Source: CANKHA01 sp035699705 (GTDB taxonomy: Bacteria; Pseudomonadota; Alphaproteobacteria; Rhizobiales; Xanthobacteraceae). Taken from it: DNA of 63,300 bases. The notes below the pieces were generated by a model. It searched no databases. It had not been told where the DNA came from and was given only the letters and a program-made list of their open reading frames with translations. Position numbers and translations under genes: made by a program. The stretch's first letter is position 1; each line of letters starts with the position of its first letter. This document shows positions 33,183 to 41,716 of this stretch, piece after piece. The DNA is taken from NCBI GenBank assembly GCA_035699705.1, contig DASSPI010000018.1:1-63300 (forward strand). The letters run 5' to 3'.

Positions 33183-34226
33183 TCACTGCTTCGACTTGTC
33201 TCCATCGGCCGACATGGCCTTGGTGGCGGTTGCCACGAGGTCAGCCGGCGTATTGAGGATTCCGTCGGCGTATTTCTGAACCTCGGCACCCGGCGTCGGA
33301 TCGATCTCGGCCGAGCGCTTTTCTGCCGCCGCCAAAAATTCCGGGTCCTTGACCATCTTGTCGAAAGCTTCCCGCAACACGGCGATCCTTTCGGCGGGAA
33401 CTTGCGGCGGCGCCAGCAGCGCGCGGCCGATGGCGGATCCCGCCGAAGCGAATTCGAACAGCTTCTTTGTCTTCGGATCGTCGACCACTTCCTGCATCAG
33501 TGGCACGTCCTTGAGCTCGGGTGTGCGGCGCAGCCCGGCCTGCATGACGGGGATCATCTCGCCGCGCTCGATTTCGCCCTTATGGCCTGAGCGCAGGGAA
33601 TTCCAGGCCGAGGAAACCATATCCACTTCGCCCCGGATCAGGGCGAGAAGCGCATCGGCGCCGCCTTTGTAGCCGCAGACCAGGTTGAACTGGAATCCGG
33701 ACAGCGCCTTCATCATCGCCGGCAGCTGGTAGCTTTGCGAGTTCACGCCGGTGCAGCCGACGGTGTTGGCCGTTTGCTTCATCTCGGCCGGCGTCTTGGC
33801 AGGCGCTCCTTTGCGGACCACATAGGCCGCATTCACCGGCGCGAAGGAGCCGATGTAAGTCATCTCCTGCACTTTCCACTTGCCGACGTCCGGCTCGAGG
33901 ATCTGCGTATGCGCGATGGTCTCCGGGAACAGCGAGATCATCGAGCCGTCACGCGGGGCTTGCGCGTAGAACCAGGCCGTCGCCACCACGCCGCCGCCGC
34001 CCGGCTTGTGCTCGACGATGACGGTGGGATTGCCGGGCAGGTATTTCGGAAGGAATTCCGCTGCGAGGCGGGCATAGAGATCATACGACCCGCCGGGCGG
34101 ATGGCCGAGCATGATCCTCAGGTTTTTGGATTTGTAGAACTCGGCATGACTTTGCGCCGCCGCGGGCAGCGCGCCCGCCAAAACGATGCAGGCGCCGGCG
34201 AACAGCGCGCGATAGATTGGTTTCAT
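33183..34226 (-). CDS. Bug/TctC-family tripartite tricarboxylate transporter substrate-binding protein
   Basis: A 347-residue periplasmic binding protein. The signal peptide is MKPIYRALFAGACIVLAGALPAAAQS-like (about 25 residues). The mature part matches the Bug family, with IMLGHPPGGSYDLYARL, NPTVIVEHKPGGGGVVATAWFY and the two-domain layout. These proteins bind carboxylates or other small organic acids. No TctA/TctB membrane subunits are nearby, which is common for Bug proteins. ATG 34226 follows GGGAGGA. It is the last gene of a minus-strand unit with the molybdenum hydroxylase. Confidence 0.87.
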   Translation of the reverse strand: MKPIYRALFAGACIVLAGALPAAAQSHAEFYKSKNLRIMLGHPPGGSYDLYARLAAEFLPKYLPGNPTVIVEHKPGGGGVVATAWFYAQAPRDGSMISLFPETIAHTQILEPDVGKWKVQEMTYIGSFAPVNAAYVVRKGAPAKTPAEMKQTANTVGCTGVNSQSYQLPAMMKALSGFQFNLVCGYKGGADALLALIRGEVDMVSSAWNSLRSGHKGEIERGEMIPVMQAGLRRTPELKDVPLMQEVVDDPKTKKLFEFASAGSAIGRALLAPPQVPAERIAVLREAFDKMVKDPEFLAAAEKRSAEIDPTPGAEVQKYADGILNTPADLVATATKAMSADGDKSKQ

Positions 34227-34363
34227 CCTGATCCTCCCAAAAAATAATCGAGCAGCTCATGAACCATTGTGTGGTCTCTTGGTGCCAAAAGCGGTGCGCC
34301 ATCCTAAGGCTGTAGGATGCTACGACAAGGCATCGAGGTGTCGCATCGCAGGTCTTTCCTGTC

Positions 34364-35302
34364 TCAGCGCGTTCGAGCGACGTCTTGGAAGAGCGAAAGC
34401 TCGAGATATTTGTCGATGTCCGTCAGCTCCCGGCCGCCGGCGCCATAACGCGATCGGAGCGCGAGCACGCGCTTCATTCCCTCGGGCAAAATTTCCGCAT
34501 TCGGCGTGAGCCCGGAGCGCGGCGACAGCAGTGAAGCCATCACCGGCTTCGCCGCCGCCGGCTGGATTTCCGGCATCTTCGACAGCAGCAAGGCCTCGGC
34601 GGGCTCGCGGTTGGCAGGCTCGAGCGTCCAGTCGAGGCCCTTGAGATAGCCGCGGATGAAGGCCTTGGCGAGCTCGGGATTTTCCTTCAGCCACCCCCGG
34701 CGCGCAGCGACAATGCCGCCCTGATAGCTGTCGTAGAGTTGCGTGCTGGCGCTGAGCACGTTGAATCCGGCACGCCGTGCGATGCTGGTAAACGGCTCGA
34801 TCGTGAGCGTGCCTGCATGCGCGCCGTCCTTGACGGACTGCCAGCGTTGCGGCGTGGCGCCCACCGCCGCGAAGGAATAATCGCCTTTGCTCAGCCCGCC
34901 GCGCTCCAGCATGTCGTAGAGCACAAAGGCGAAGCCGGTCGAAACGGCATCCAGCGCGATGCTGCGCCCTTTCAGGTCCCGATAGTTTTTGATCTCAGGC
35001 GCCACAACGAAGCTGAGTTCGAGCTGGGTCGCGCCCATGATGACGCAATAGTCCGGATTGCCGCCCTCGGGCGCGCCCTGGCCTTCGCTATAGGCCACGA
35101 CATTGTCGAAGGCGGTGAAGGCGATGTCGAACTCGCCGGCGGCGATCTTCTGCGCCTGAAACACCGAGCTCGGCGTGGTGGAGAGCTCGACTGCGAGGCC
35201 TTCATCGCGAAAAAATCCATGCTCGATCGCGGCGAAGGCCGGCAGGTTCGGCGCGCCGGGAAACGCGATCACCCGAATAATTTTCGCCGCTTCGTTTGTC
35301 AT
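34364..35302 (-). CDS. NMT1/THI5-like substrate-binding protein without signal peptide
   Basis: A 312-residue protein of the NitT/TauT/SsuA/THI5 type: IRVIAFPGAPNLPAFAAIEHGFF at the start, FDIAFTAFDNVVAYSEGQG, then LKGRSIALDAVSTGFAFVL and late AAARRGWLKENPELAKAF-like segments. Family members usually have an export signal; here the protein starts MTNEAAKII with none, and ATG 35302 has a good GAGAGG site, so the short N-terminus seems real. No ABC permease or ATPase is nearby. It begins 17 bases after the hydroxylase gene, so it may act inside the cell as a ligand-binding or enzymatic protein. Confidence 0.78.
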   Translation of the reverse strand: MTNEAAKIIRVIAFPGAPNLPAFAAIEHGFFRDEGLAVELSTTPSSVFQAQKIAAGEFDIAFTAFDNVVAYSEGQGAPEGGNPDYCVIMGATQLELSFVVAPEIKNYRDLKGRSIALDAVSTGFAFVLYDMLERGGLSKGDYSFAAVGATPQRWQSVKDGAHAGTLTIEPFTSIARRAGFNVLSASTQLYDSYQGGIVAARRGWLKENPELAKAFIRGYLKGLDWTLEPANREPAEALLLSKMPEIQPAAAKPVMASLLSPRSGLTPNAEILPEGMKRVLALRSRYGAGGRELTDIDKYLELSLFQDVARTR

Positions 35303-35319
35303 TCCGGTAACCTCTCTAT

Positions 35320-37743
35320 CTATTGACGGGCCATCGCGGCCCGTCCGCGCTGAATGGCGCGCCAGACCGTCTCCGGCGTTGCGGGCATCGGCATGTCGTT
35401 GACGCCATATTGCTTCAGCGCGTCCAGAATCGCATTGACCACGGTGGCAAGGGCCGGCGTCGTTCCGCCTTCGCCGCCCGCCTTGATGCCGAGCGGATTG
35501 GTCGGCGAGATCACTTCGGCAATCTCGGCGATGAAGGACGGCAGGCTGTCGGAGCGCGGCATCGCGTAATCCTGGAACGAGCCGGCGAGCGGCTGTCCCG
35601 TCGCCGCGTCGACATAACAATGCTCCCACATCGCCTGCCCGACCCCTTGCGCGATTCCGCCATGGGTCTGGCCGTGCACGATCATCGGATTGATGCAGCG
35701 GCCGACGTCGTCGACCGTCGCGTATCTCGTGATCTCCACCAGTCCGGTTTCCGGGTCGACCTCGACTTCACAGACCGCGGCGCCATTCGGAAAAACCGGC
35801 GTATGCATCTCGTTGTCGCGCACGACGCGGAGCGGGCCGGAGCTTTCGGCGGTCTGTTTCGCCAGCTCGAACAGCGTGACCGCATGGTTGGTGCCGGGGA
35901 TGATGAAGCGGCCATTCTCGAAGATGACGTCGTCCTTATCCGCGCCGAACAGATCGGCGGTCCGGCGGCGTCCCTCGGCGATGAGATCGGCGGAAGCCAT
36001 CGCCATCACCGTGCCGGCATGGCGCATGGAGCGGCCGGAATGCGAGCCGCCGCCGACGCTCACGATATCGGTGTCGCCCAGAATGATGGAAACCTTTTCC
36101 ACCGGCACTTCGATCAGATCGGCAACCACCTGGGCGAAGCTGGTCTCATGGCCCTGGCCGCTTGGCTGCGTGCCGATCACCACCTCGACGAGGCCTTCGG
36201 GCTTGACCTCGACCTCGGCGCGCTCCCGCGGGTTGCCGATCGAGGATTCGACGTAATTCGCGAAACCGCGGCCGAGCAGTTTGCCGCGCGCCGCGGCGTC
36301 CTTTCGGCGGCTTTCAAATCCGTGCCAGTCGGCGATTTCGAGCGTGCGATCCATGTTCTTGCGGTACTCGCCGCTGTCGTAAACCTGGCCGACCGCATTG
36401 GTGTAAGGCATCGCCGACGGTGGGATCAGATTCTTGCGGCGAAGCTCGAGCGGATCGAAGCCCATTTCGCGCGCCGCGATCTCGCAAAGACGCTCGATGG
36501 CATAAGTGACTTCCGGGCGTCCGGAGCTTCGGTAGGGCTGCGTGCACATGGTGTTGGTGAACACGGCGCGAGCCCGCAGCGCCGCGGCCGGGATGTCGTA
36601 GGAGCCGGTAATCAGGCCCGACCCCTTGCTGAGCGGCGACAGCGACACGCAATAGGCGCCGACGTTGCTGATGTTGTCCGCCCGCATGGCGAGGAATTTT
36701 CCGTCGCGGCGCAGCGCCAGCTCGACATGGGTGACGAGGTCGCGGCCCTGATAGTCGGTAAGGAAAGCCTCCGATCGCGTCGCGGTGAACTTCACCGGCA
36801 ACCCGATCTTCCTCGATGCCCAGAGCACGAGGCCGAACTCGACATAGACCCGGTTGCGCGCGCCGAAATTGCCGCCGACGTCGAAGGAGAGCACGCGCAG
36901 GCGGGATGGCTCGATTCCGAGGACGGTCGCCAGCTCGTGCTTTTGCCGCACGGCGCCGCCGCTTCCGGCATAGAGCGTGTAGCGCCCGGTCTCCGCGTCG
37001 TAATGGCCGAGCGCGGCGCGCGGCTCCATGGGAACCGCGGTCACGCGCTGCAGATGAAACTGCGCGCGCACGACGTGATCGGCGGCGGCAAAGGCCGCAT
37101 CGGCGGCGTCCCAGTCTCCAAAACGCGTGTCGATGAAGGTGTTGTCGGGACACTCATCCCAGACGACGGGCGCGCCGGGCTTCATGGCGGCAAGGGATTC
37201 CGTGACATGCGCAAGCTCGGCGTAATCGACAACGACCTTCTCGGCGGCGTCGAGCGCCTCCTTTGCCGTGCGCGCGACAACCAGCGCCACGCCTTCGCCG
37301 ACAAATCTGACCCGATCGACGGGAAGCAGATGATGCGGAGAAATGAAAGGTTTGGCGCCGCCCGGGCCCGACAGTTTCATGTCGAATTTTGTGGAAGGGA
37401 GCGGACTATGCGGAATCGGCGCAATGCCGTCGGCAACGCGGTCGGCTCCGGTCAGGACGGTGAGCACGCCCGGACTGCCGAGTGCCGCCGCGACATCGAT
37501 GGAGCGGATCTCGGCGCTTGCATGAGGCGAGCGGACAAGCACAGCATAAGCTTGGCCGGGCAGCTGGAAGTCGTCGGAGAACCGGCCCTTGCCGGTGAGC
37601 AGGCGGCCATCTTCCTTGCGTTCGACCGGCTTGCCGATATGGCGAAAGAATTTTTCCCGGATCAGTTTCATTTCCGGCGACAGCTCGCCGGTATTGCCGT
37701 CAGGCTGAGGAAGCGGTCGGCCAAGATGGGCAGCGTCGATCAT
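35320..37743 (-). CDS. Xanthine dehydrogenase/CoxL-family molybdopterin-binding subunit (orphan)
   Basis: An 807-residue molybdenum hydroxylase large subunit. Features in order: FFRHIGKPVERKEDGRLLTG, GNFGARNRVYVEFG-type core, the active-site loop PYRSSGRPEVTYAIER, GQPSGQGHETSFAQVV-like GQGHET motif, and the C-terminal GGEGGTTPAL with the catalytic Glu. Such enzymes hydroxylate heteroaromatic rings or aldehydes with water as oxygen source. The usual FAD and [2Fe-2S] subunits are not encoded next to it. The active-site loop differs from CO dehydrogenase (AYRCSFR), so CO oxidation is unlikely. Divergent from the UbiD gene. Confidence 0.88.
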   Translation of the reverse strand: MIDAAHLGRPLPQPDGNTGELSPEMKLIREKFFRHIGKPVERKEDGRLLTGKGRFSDDFQLPGQAYAVLVRSPHASAEIRSIDVAAALGSPGVLTVLTGADRVADGIAPIPHSPLPSTKFDMKLSGPGGAKPFISPHHLLPVDRVRFVGEGVALVVARTAKEALDAAEKVVVDYAELAHVTESLAAMKPGAPVVWDECPDNTFIDTRFGDWDAADAAFAAADHVVRAQFHLQRVTAVPMEPRAALGHYDAETGRYTLYAGSGGAVRQKHELATVLGIEPSRLRVLSFDVGGNFGARNRVYVEFGLVLWASRKIGLPVKFTATRSEAFLTDYQGRDLVTHVELALRRDGKFLAMRADNISNVGAYCVSLSPLSKGSGLITGSYDIPAAALRARAVFTNTMCTQPYRSSGRPEVTYAIERLCEIAAREMGFDPLELRRKNLIPPSAMPYTNAVGQVYDSGEYRKNMDRTLEIADWHGFESRRKDAAARGKLLGRGFANYVESSIGNPRERAEVEVKPEGLVEVVIGTQPSGQGHETSFAQVVADLIEVPVEKVSIILGDTDIVSVGGGSHSGRSMRHAGTVMAMASADLIAEGRRRTADLFGADKDDVIFENGRFIIPGTNHAVTLFELAKQTAESSGPLRVVRDNEMHTPVFPNGAAVCEVEVDPETGLVEITRYATVDDVGRCINPMIVHGQTHGGIAQGVGQAMWEHCYVDAATGQPLAGSFQDYAMPRSDSLPSFIAEIAEVISPTNPLGIKAGGEGGTTPALATVVNAILDALKQYGVNDMPMPATPETVWRAIQRGRAAMARQ

Positions 37744-37816
37744 GAGAACCTGTTCGTGCGCCGAAATTTTCGCGGTCGGTCATCGCGGGCAGCCTGCACC
37801 ATTCCCTCTCGTATTA

Positions 37817-37827
37817 TTGTCTGACAA
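37817..37827. promoter_or_regulatory. GntR-type operator candidate in the divergent promoter region
   Basis: TTGTCTGACAA is a perfect palindrome around its central T, fitting the TNGTNNNACNA pattern of FadR-subfamily GntR regulators. It lies between the hydroxylase start (37743) and the UbiD-family start (37903), where one site could control both directions. No GntR gene is in the window. Confidence 0.5.
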
Positions 37828-37902
37828 GATGGCTGGCAACAAGCAGCCTTGGCGATTGGGCGGACAAGCGCGTCGCTCGCTGCAAATTCATCAGGACACG
37901 GC

Positions 37903-39564
37903 ATGACAAAGATGATGCGCCGTACGGCACCGATCGACCTGCAGGATCATCTGAGCCGGCTGGAGGCCAGCGGCCTGCTGACGCGCATCACGCGGCCGAT
38001 CGACAAGGACAGCGAGCTGCACCCGCTCGCCCGCTGGCAGTTCCAGGGCGGCCTGCGCGAGGAGGATCGGCGCGGCTTCCTGTTCACCAATGTCACCGGC
38101 GCCAAGGGCGAGCGTTACGATATTCCGGTCGCAGCGGGCGTGCTTGCCGCTTCCGCCGAAATTTACGCCGCCGGTCTTGGCGTGAAGGTGGAGGACATCG
38201 GCGATGTCTGGGTGCGCGGCATGGCCAACCCGATCGAGCCGGTGCTGGTCGAGAATGCTCCCTGCCAGGAGGTGGTGATAACCGGCGATGCGCTGCGTGC
38301 GCCGGGCGGCGGGCTGGCGGCGCTTCCGGTGCCGATATCGACTCCCGGCTTCGATGCGGCGCCCTATCTGACGGCAACCTTATGCGTGACGCGCGATCCC
38401 GACAGCGGAATCCGCAATCTCGGCACTTATCGCGCCGGGCTGAAGGCGCAGGACCGGCTCGGCGTCCGCATGGCAAGCCGCCTGAGCGGCGCCGGCGGCT
38501 ATCTGCATTGGCTGAAATATCAGAAACGCGGCGAGCCGATGCCCTGCGCCATTGTCGTCGGCTGCGCTCCGGCGGTGCTCTTCACCGGTCCGCAGAAACT
38601 GCCGATCGATCAGGATGAGCTCAGCGTCGCGGGCGGGCTCATCGGCGAGGCAGTGCGCATCACCCGCTGCAAGACCGTCGACCTTGAGGTCCCCGCGGAT
38701 GCGGAGATCGTCATCGAGGGGCTGATCGATACGGAATTGCTCGAGCCGGAAGGGCCGTTCGGCGAGAGCCATGGCCATGTTGCGCTGGAAGACTTCAACA
38801 TGTCGATGCGGGTGACGGCGATTACGCGCAAAAGCAAGCCTGTTCTCGTTTCCATCATCAGCCAGGTGACGCCGAGCGAATCGAGCGTGCTCAAGCGCGT
38901 CGCCTATGAGCCGCTTTTTCTCGATCACCTCAAGTCCGTGCTCAATGTGAAGGGCATCAAGAAAGTCGTGATGCACGAGGCGCTCACCAACGTGCGGCCG
39001 GTGATTTTCCTGCAATTCGACCGGACCGCGCCGCAGAGCGAGGTGTGGCGCGGCCTGCAAGGCGCCGCCACCTTGCAGGCGCAATGCGGCAAGATCGTTA
39101 TTGCGGTGTCCGACGACATCGACGCGCGCAACGCGGACGCCGTGTTCTGGTCGATGGCCTACCGCGCCAACATGGTCGACGACGTGCTGGTGATCCCTTA
39201 CCGGTCGGAGGGACATGGCCCGAAATCCGGCCCGCGCAATCCCGACGGCACGCTGCTGATCGACGCGACGCTCAAGCACGCCATGCCGCCGCTCGCGCTT
39301 CCGGCCGAGCCTTACATGCGGCGCGCCAAACAGATCTGGGAGGAGCTCGGGCTGCCTTCGCTCTCGCCGCAGCCGCCGTGGCACGGCTATTCGCTCGGGG
39401 ACTGGAGCGATCTCTGGAGCCGCTTCGCCGACGCGGCGGCCAAGGGTGACTGGCGCGCGAATGGCGAGAACACCTTTACGCGCCGCCAGGGCGGCATGAA
39501 GCCGGAGACACCGGTACGCAACATCGAGAAGGGCGCGGCCAAGGGCACGACGAAGCAAGAATGA
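37903..39564 (+). CDS. UbiD-family (de)carboxylase
   Basis: A 553-residue prenylated-FMN-dependent decarboxylase. Family marks are VVITGDALRAPGG, the NLGTYR Arg motif (about residue 172), AIVVGCAPAVLF, and the catalytic ELLEPEGPFGESHGH with the essential Glu, followed by the long C-terminal domain. UbiD enzymes act on aromatic, heteroaromatic or unsaturated acids and need prFMN made by UbiX, which is not in the window. The neighbours (hydroxylase, hydrolase, carboxylate-binding proteins) point to catabolism and not ubiquinone synthesis. ATG 37903 has AGGA upstream; an earlier in-frame start is less likely. Confidence 0.9.
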   Translation: MTKMMRRTAPIDLQDHLSRLEASGLLTRITRPIDKDSELHPLARWQFQGGLREEDRRGFLFTNVTGAKGERYDIPVAAGVLAASAEIYAAGLGVKVEDIGDVWVRGMANPIEPVLVENAPCQEVVITGDALRAPGGGLAALPVPISTPGFDAAPYLTATLCVTRDPDSGIRNLGTYRAGLKAQDRLGVRMASRLSGAGGYLHWLKYQKRGEPMPCAIVVGCAPAVLFTGPQKLPIDQDELSVAGGLIGEAVRITRCKTVDLEVPADAEIVIEGLIDTELLEPEGPFGESHGHVALEDFNMSMRVTAITRKSKPVLVSIISQVTPSESSVLKRVAYEPLFLDHLKSVLNVKGIKKVVMHEALTNVRPVIFLQFDRTAPQSEVWRGLQGAATLQAQCGKIVIAVSDDIDARNADAVFWSMAYRANMVDDVLVIPYRSEGHGPKSGPRNPDGTLLIDATLKHAMPPLALPAEPYMRRAKQIWEELGLPSLSPQPPWHGYSLGDWSDLWSRFADAAAKGDWRANGENTFTRRQGGMKPETPVRNIEKGAAKGTTKQE

Positions 39565-39636
39565 AAAACCCCGTTCGTGCGACGACCGGCGCGGCCTTTA
39601 TCGGTGCCGATCGCAAAACCAAGGCGCGGGTAAGCA

Positions 39637-40452
39637 ATGGCTGAGACCGCAAACGGCAATGAGCGCGTTCCGGTCCGGTCCGGAACCCGGCTGGCCTATC
39701 GGCTGAGCAAAGGAAACGGCAAAGGCCGTGTTGTCCTGGTCCATTCGCTCGCCATGGACGCCAGTTTTTGGGATCGCGTTGCGCCGCTGCTGAAGGAGCA
39801 TGCCGACGTCCTGGTCTACGACTGCCGGGGGCACGGCCAATCGGACAGGCCTGACGGGCCCTATACCGTCGAACTGTTCGCTGACGATCTGGCCGATCTG
39901 CTCGATCATGTCGGCTGGAACTCCGCCACGGTCTGCGGCGCGTCGATGGGCGGCACGGTGGCCATTGCATTCGCCGCCGCCCACCCGGATCGGGTGCAAG
40001 GCCTCGGGCTGTTCGATACCACCTGCTGGTACGGACCGGAGGCTCCTGCCCAATGGGCGGAGCGCGCGCAAAAGGCCCTCGACGAGGGTTTGAAATCCCT
40101 CGTCGGGTTTCAAAAAACCCGGTGGTTCAGCGACAGTTTTCGCGAGAAGAATCCCGACGTCGTCCAGCGGGCCATCGACGTGTTCCTCGCCAATGACGTG
40201 CGCTGTTACGCCGAGACCTGCCGCATGCTGGGAGCCGCCGACAAGCGCGATGCCCTGAAAAACTTTCGGATGCCCTGCGCGATCCTGGTCGGCTCGGAGG
40301 ATTACGCGACGCCGGTGGCGATGGCGCGGGTGCTGGCGGCGGGCATTGCCGGCTCGCGCCTCGAGGTGATTGACAACGCCCGGCATCTGACGCCGCTGGA
40401 GGTGCCGGAAAAGATTGCCCGCCAGATCATCGCACTGATCGAAATTGAATAG
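39637..40452 (+). CDS. Alpha/beta hydrolase, enol-lactonase-like
   Basis: A 271-residue hydrolase. The nucleophile elbow is VCGASMGGTVAIAF (Ser about residue 106), the acid lies in ILVGSEDYATP and the His in IDNARHLTPLE. The overall pattern, including VLVHSLAMDASFWDRV and VYDCRGHGQSDRPDGPYT, resembles 3-oxoadipate enol-lactonases (PcaD). It starts 72 bases after the UbiD gene and precedes the MetE-like gene by 12 bases, so it likely hydrolyses an intermediate of the same pathway. Substrate is inferred. Confidence 0.85.
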   Translation: MAETANGNERVPVRSGTRLAYRLSKGNGKGRVVLVHSLAMDASFWDRVAPLLKEHADVLVYDCRGHGQSDRPDGPYTVELFADDLADLLDHVGWNSATVCGASMGGTVAIAFAAAHPDRVQGLGLFDTTCWYGPEAPAQWAERAQKALDEGLKSLVGFQKTRWFSDSFREKNPDVVQRAIDVFLANDVRCYAETCRMLGAADKRDALKNFRMPCAILVGSEDYATPVAMARVLAAGIAGSRLEVIDNARHLTPLEVPEKIARQIIALIEIE

Positions 40453-40464
40453 GAACGCAGCAGC

Positions 40465-41610
40465 ATGGCTTTGGACGAACGCGCCAATCGAATCCTGACC
40501 ACGCATGTCGGAAGCCTGCCGCGGCCGGATGCGCTGTCGGCGATGATGGCCGACGGCCAGACCGCAACGCCGGCATTCGACACGGCGGTGCGGGAAGCGG
40601 TGGATGGCGTTGTGCGCCGGCAGGCCGAGGTCGGCATCGACATCGTAGATGACGGCGAGCAGTCCAAGCCGGGATTTGTCGCCTATGTGCTCGACCGGGT
40701 CGGCGGATTTTCGCCGCGCGACGACATGCCGGACGGATTTCTGAAGACGCGCGAGAACCAGGCCTTTCCTGAATTCTACAGCTGCGGGCATTCCGGCGCC
40801 GCGCTGCCGCGGGTCGCGACTACGGCAGCGATCAAATACACCGGGCACAAGCAGCTGCGCGCGGATATCGACAACCTGAAGGCCGCGCTGAAGAACGCGA
40901 AGGTCGCCGACGTGTTCATGCCGGCCGCCTCGCCGGCCAGCATCGAAGCCTGGCAGGTCAATCGCCACTACACGACCGAGGAGGAATGCCTCTACGCCAT
41001 CGCGGAAGCGATGCGGGAGGAATACGAGGCGATCGTGGCGGCGGGTTTCATGCTGCAGATCGACGATCCCAGGCTCGTGATGCATTACATGCTGCATCCG
41101 GAGCTGAGCATCGAGGACGCCCGCCGCTGGATCGGCTCGCGTATTGCGGCGCTCAATCACGCCTTGCGCAACATCCCGCCGGACCGCATCCGCCACCACA
41201 CCTGCTACGGCATCAATATGGGGCCGCGCACGAATGATCTCGAATTCAGGCATGTCGTCGATCTGGTGCTGACGATCCGCGCCAACTTCTATTCCTTCGA
41301 GGCGGCGAACCCGCGGCATGAGCATGAGTGGCGGGTGTGGGAAAATGTAAAGCTTCCCGCGGGCAAGGCGATCTTGCCGGGCGTGATCACGCAGAGTTCC
41401 GTGCTGGTCGAGCATCCCGCGCTTGTCGCCGAGCGCATCCAGCGCTTTGCATCGCTGGTCGGACGCGAGAACGTCGTCGCCAGCGCCGACTGCGGTTTCG
41501 CCTCGACCCCGCGCGCCGTGCCCGAGGTGCATCCCAGCATCGTTTGGGAAAAATTCCGCAGCCTGGTTGAAGGCGCGCGGATCGCGAGCCGCGTCCTGTG
41601 GAGCCATTAA
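40465..41610 (+). CDS. MetE-like zinc methyl/alkyltransferase
   Basis: A 381-residue protein of the cobalamin-independent methionine synthase C-terminal (MetE-like) family, which includes epoxyalkane:coenzyme M transferase. THVGSLPRP and IDIVDDGEQSKPGFV open the barrel; the zinc ligands are visible as HTC in RHHTCYGINMGPR (HxC) and the Cys in ASADCGFAS. With this length it lacks the N-terminal half of MetE, so it is not a full methionine synthase. It ends the UbiD-hydrolase unit. It may remove or transfer a methyl or alkyl group from the substrate via a thiol. Confidence 0.82.
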   Translation: MALDERANRILTTHVGSLPRPDALSAMMADGQTATPAFDTAVREAVDGVVRRQAEVGIDIVDDGEQSKPGFVAYVLDRVGGFSPRDDMPDGFLKTRENQAFPEFYSCGHSGAALPRVATTAAIKYTGHKQLRADIDNLKAALKNAKVADVFMPAASPASIEAWQVNRHYTTEEECLYAIAEAMREEYEAIVAAGFMLQIDDPRLVMHYMLHPELSIEDARRWIGSRIAALNHALRNIPPDRIRHHTCYGINMGPRTNDLEFRHVVDLVLTIRANFYSFEAANPRHEHEWRVWENVKLPAGKAILPGVITQSSVLVEHPALVAERIQRFASLVGRENVVASADCGFASTPRAVPEVHPSIVWEKFRSLVEGARIASRVLWSH

Positions 41611-41716
41611 GGGACTGCTGAGGTGGCGGTTAGCGGCTCGACAACGACTTTGCTGTAATGCTACAAAAGATTTGGATTTGACCGTTTACCACGTTGATAT
41701 TGCTGGATAAATCAGA

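Noticed and set aside
34364..35629. Longer start (35629) for the substrate-binding protein
   Set aside because: The extension overlaps the hydroxylase C-terminus out of frame and is Arg-rich. ATG 35302 has a strong ribosome binding site.
35320..37743. Carbon monoxide dehydrogenase (CoxL)
   Set aside because: The active-site loop lacks the AYRCSFR signature and coxM/coxS are absent; general hydroxylase is the safer call.
35323..37824. 833-residue open frame on the plus strand opposite the molybdenum hydroxylase
   Set aside because: Arg/His/Asp-rich composition typical of an antisense frame in GC-rich DNA; the opposite strand has clear family motifs throughout.
39598..41607. 669-residue minus-strand frame opposite the hydrolase and MetE-like genes
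   Set aside because: Antisense shadow; both plus-strand genes have catalytic motifs.
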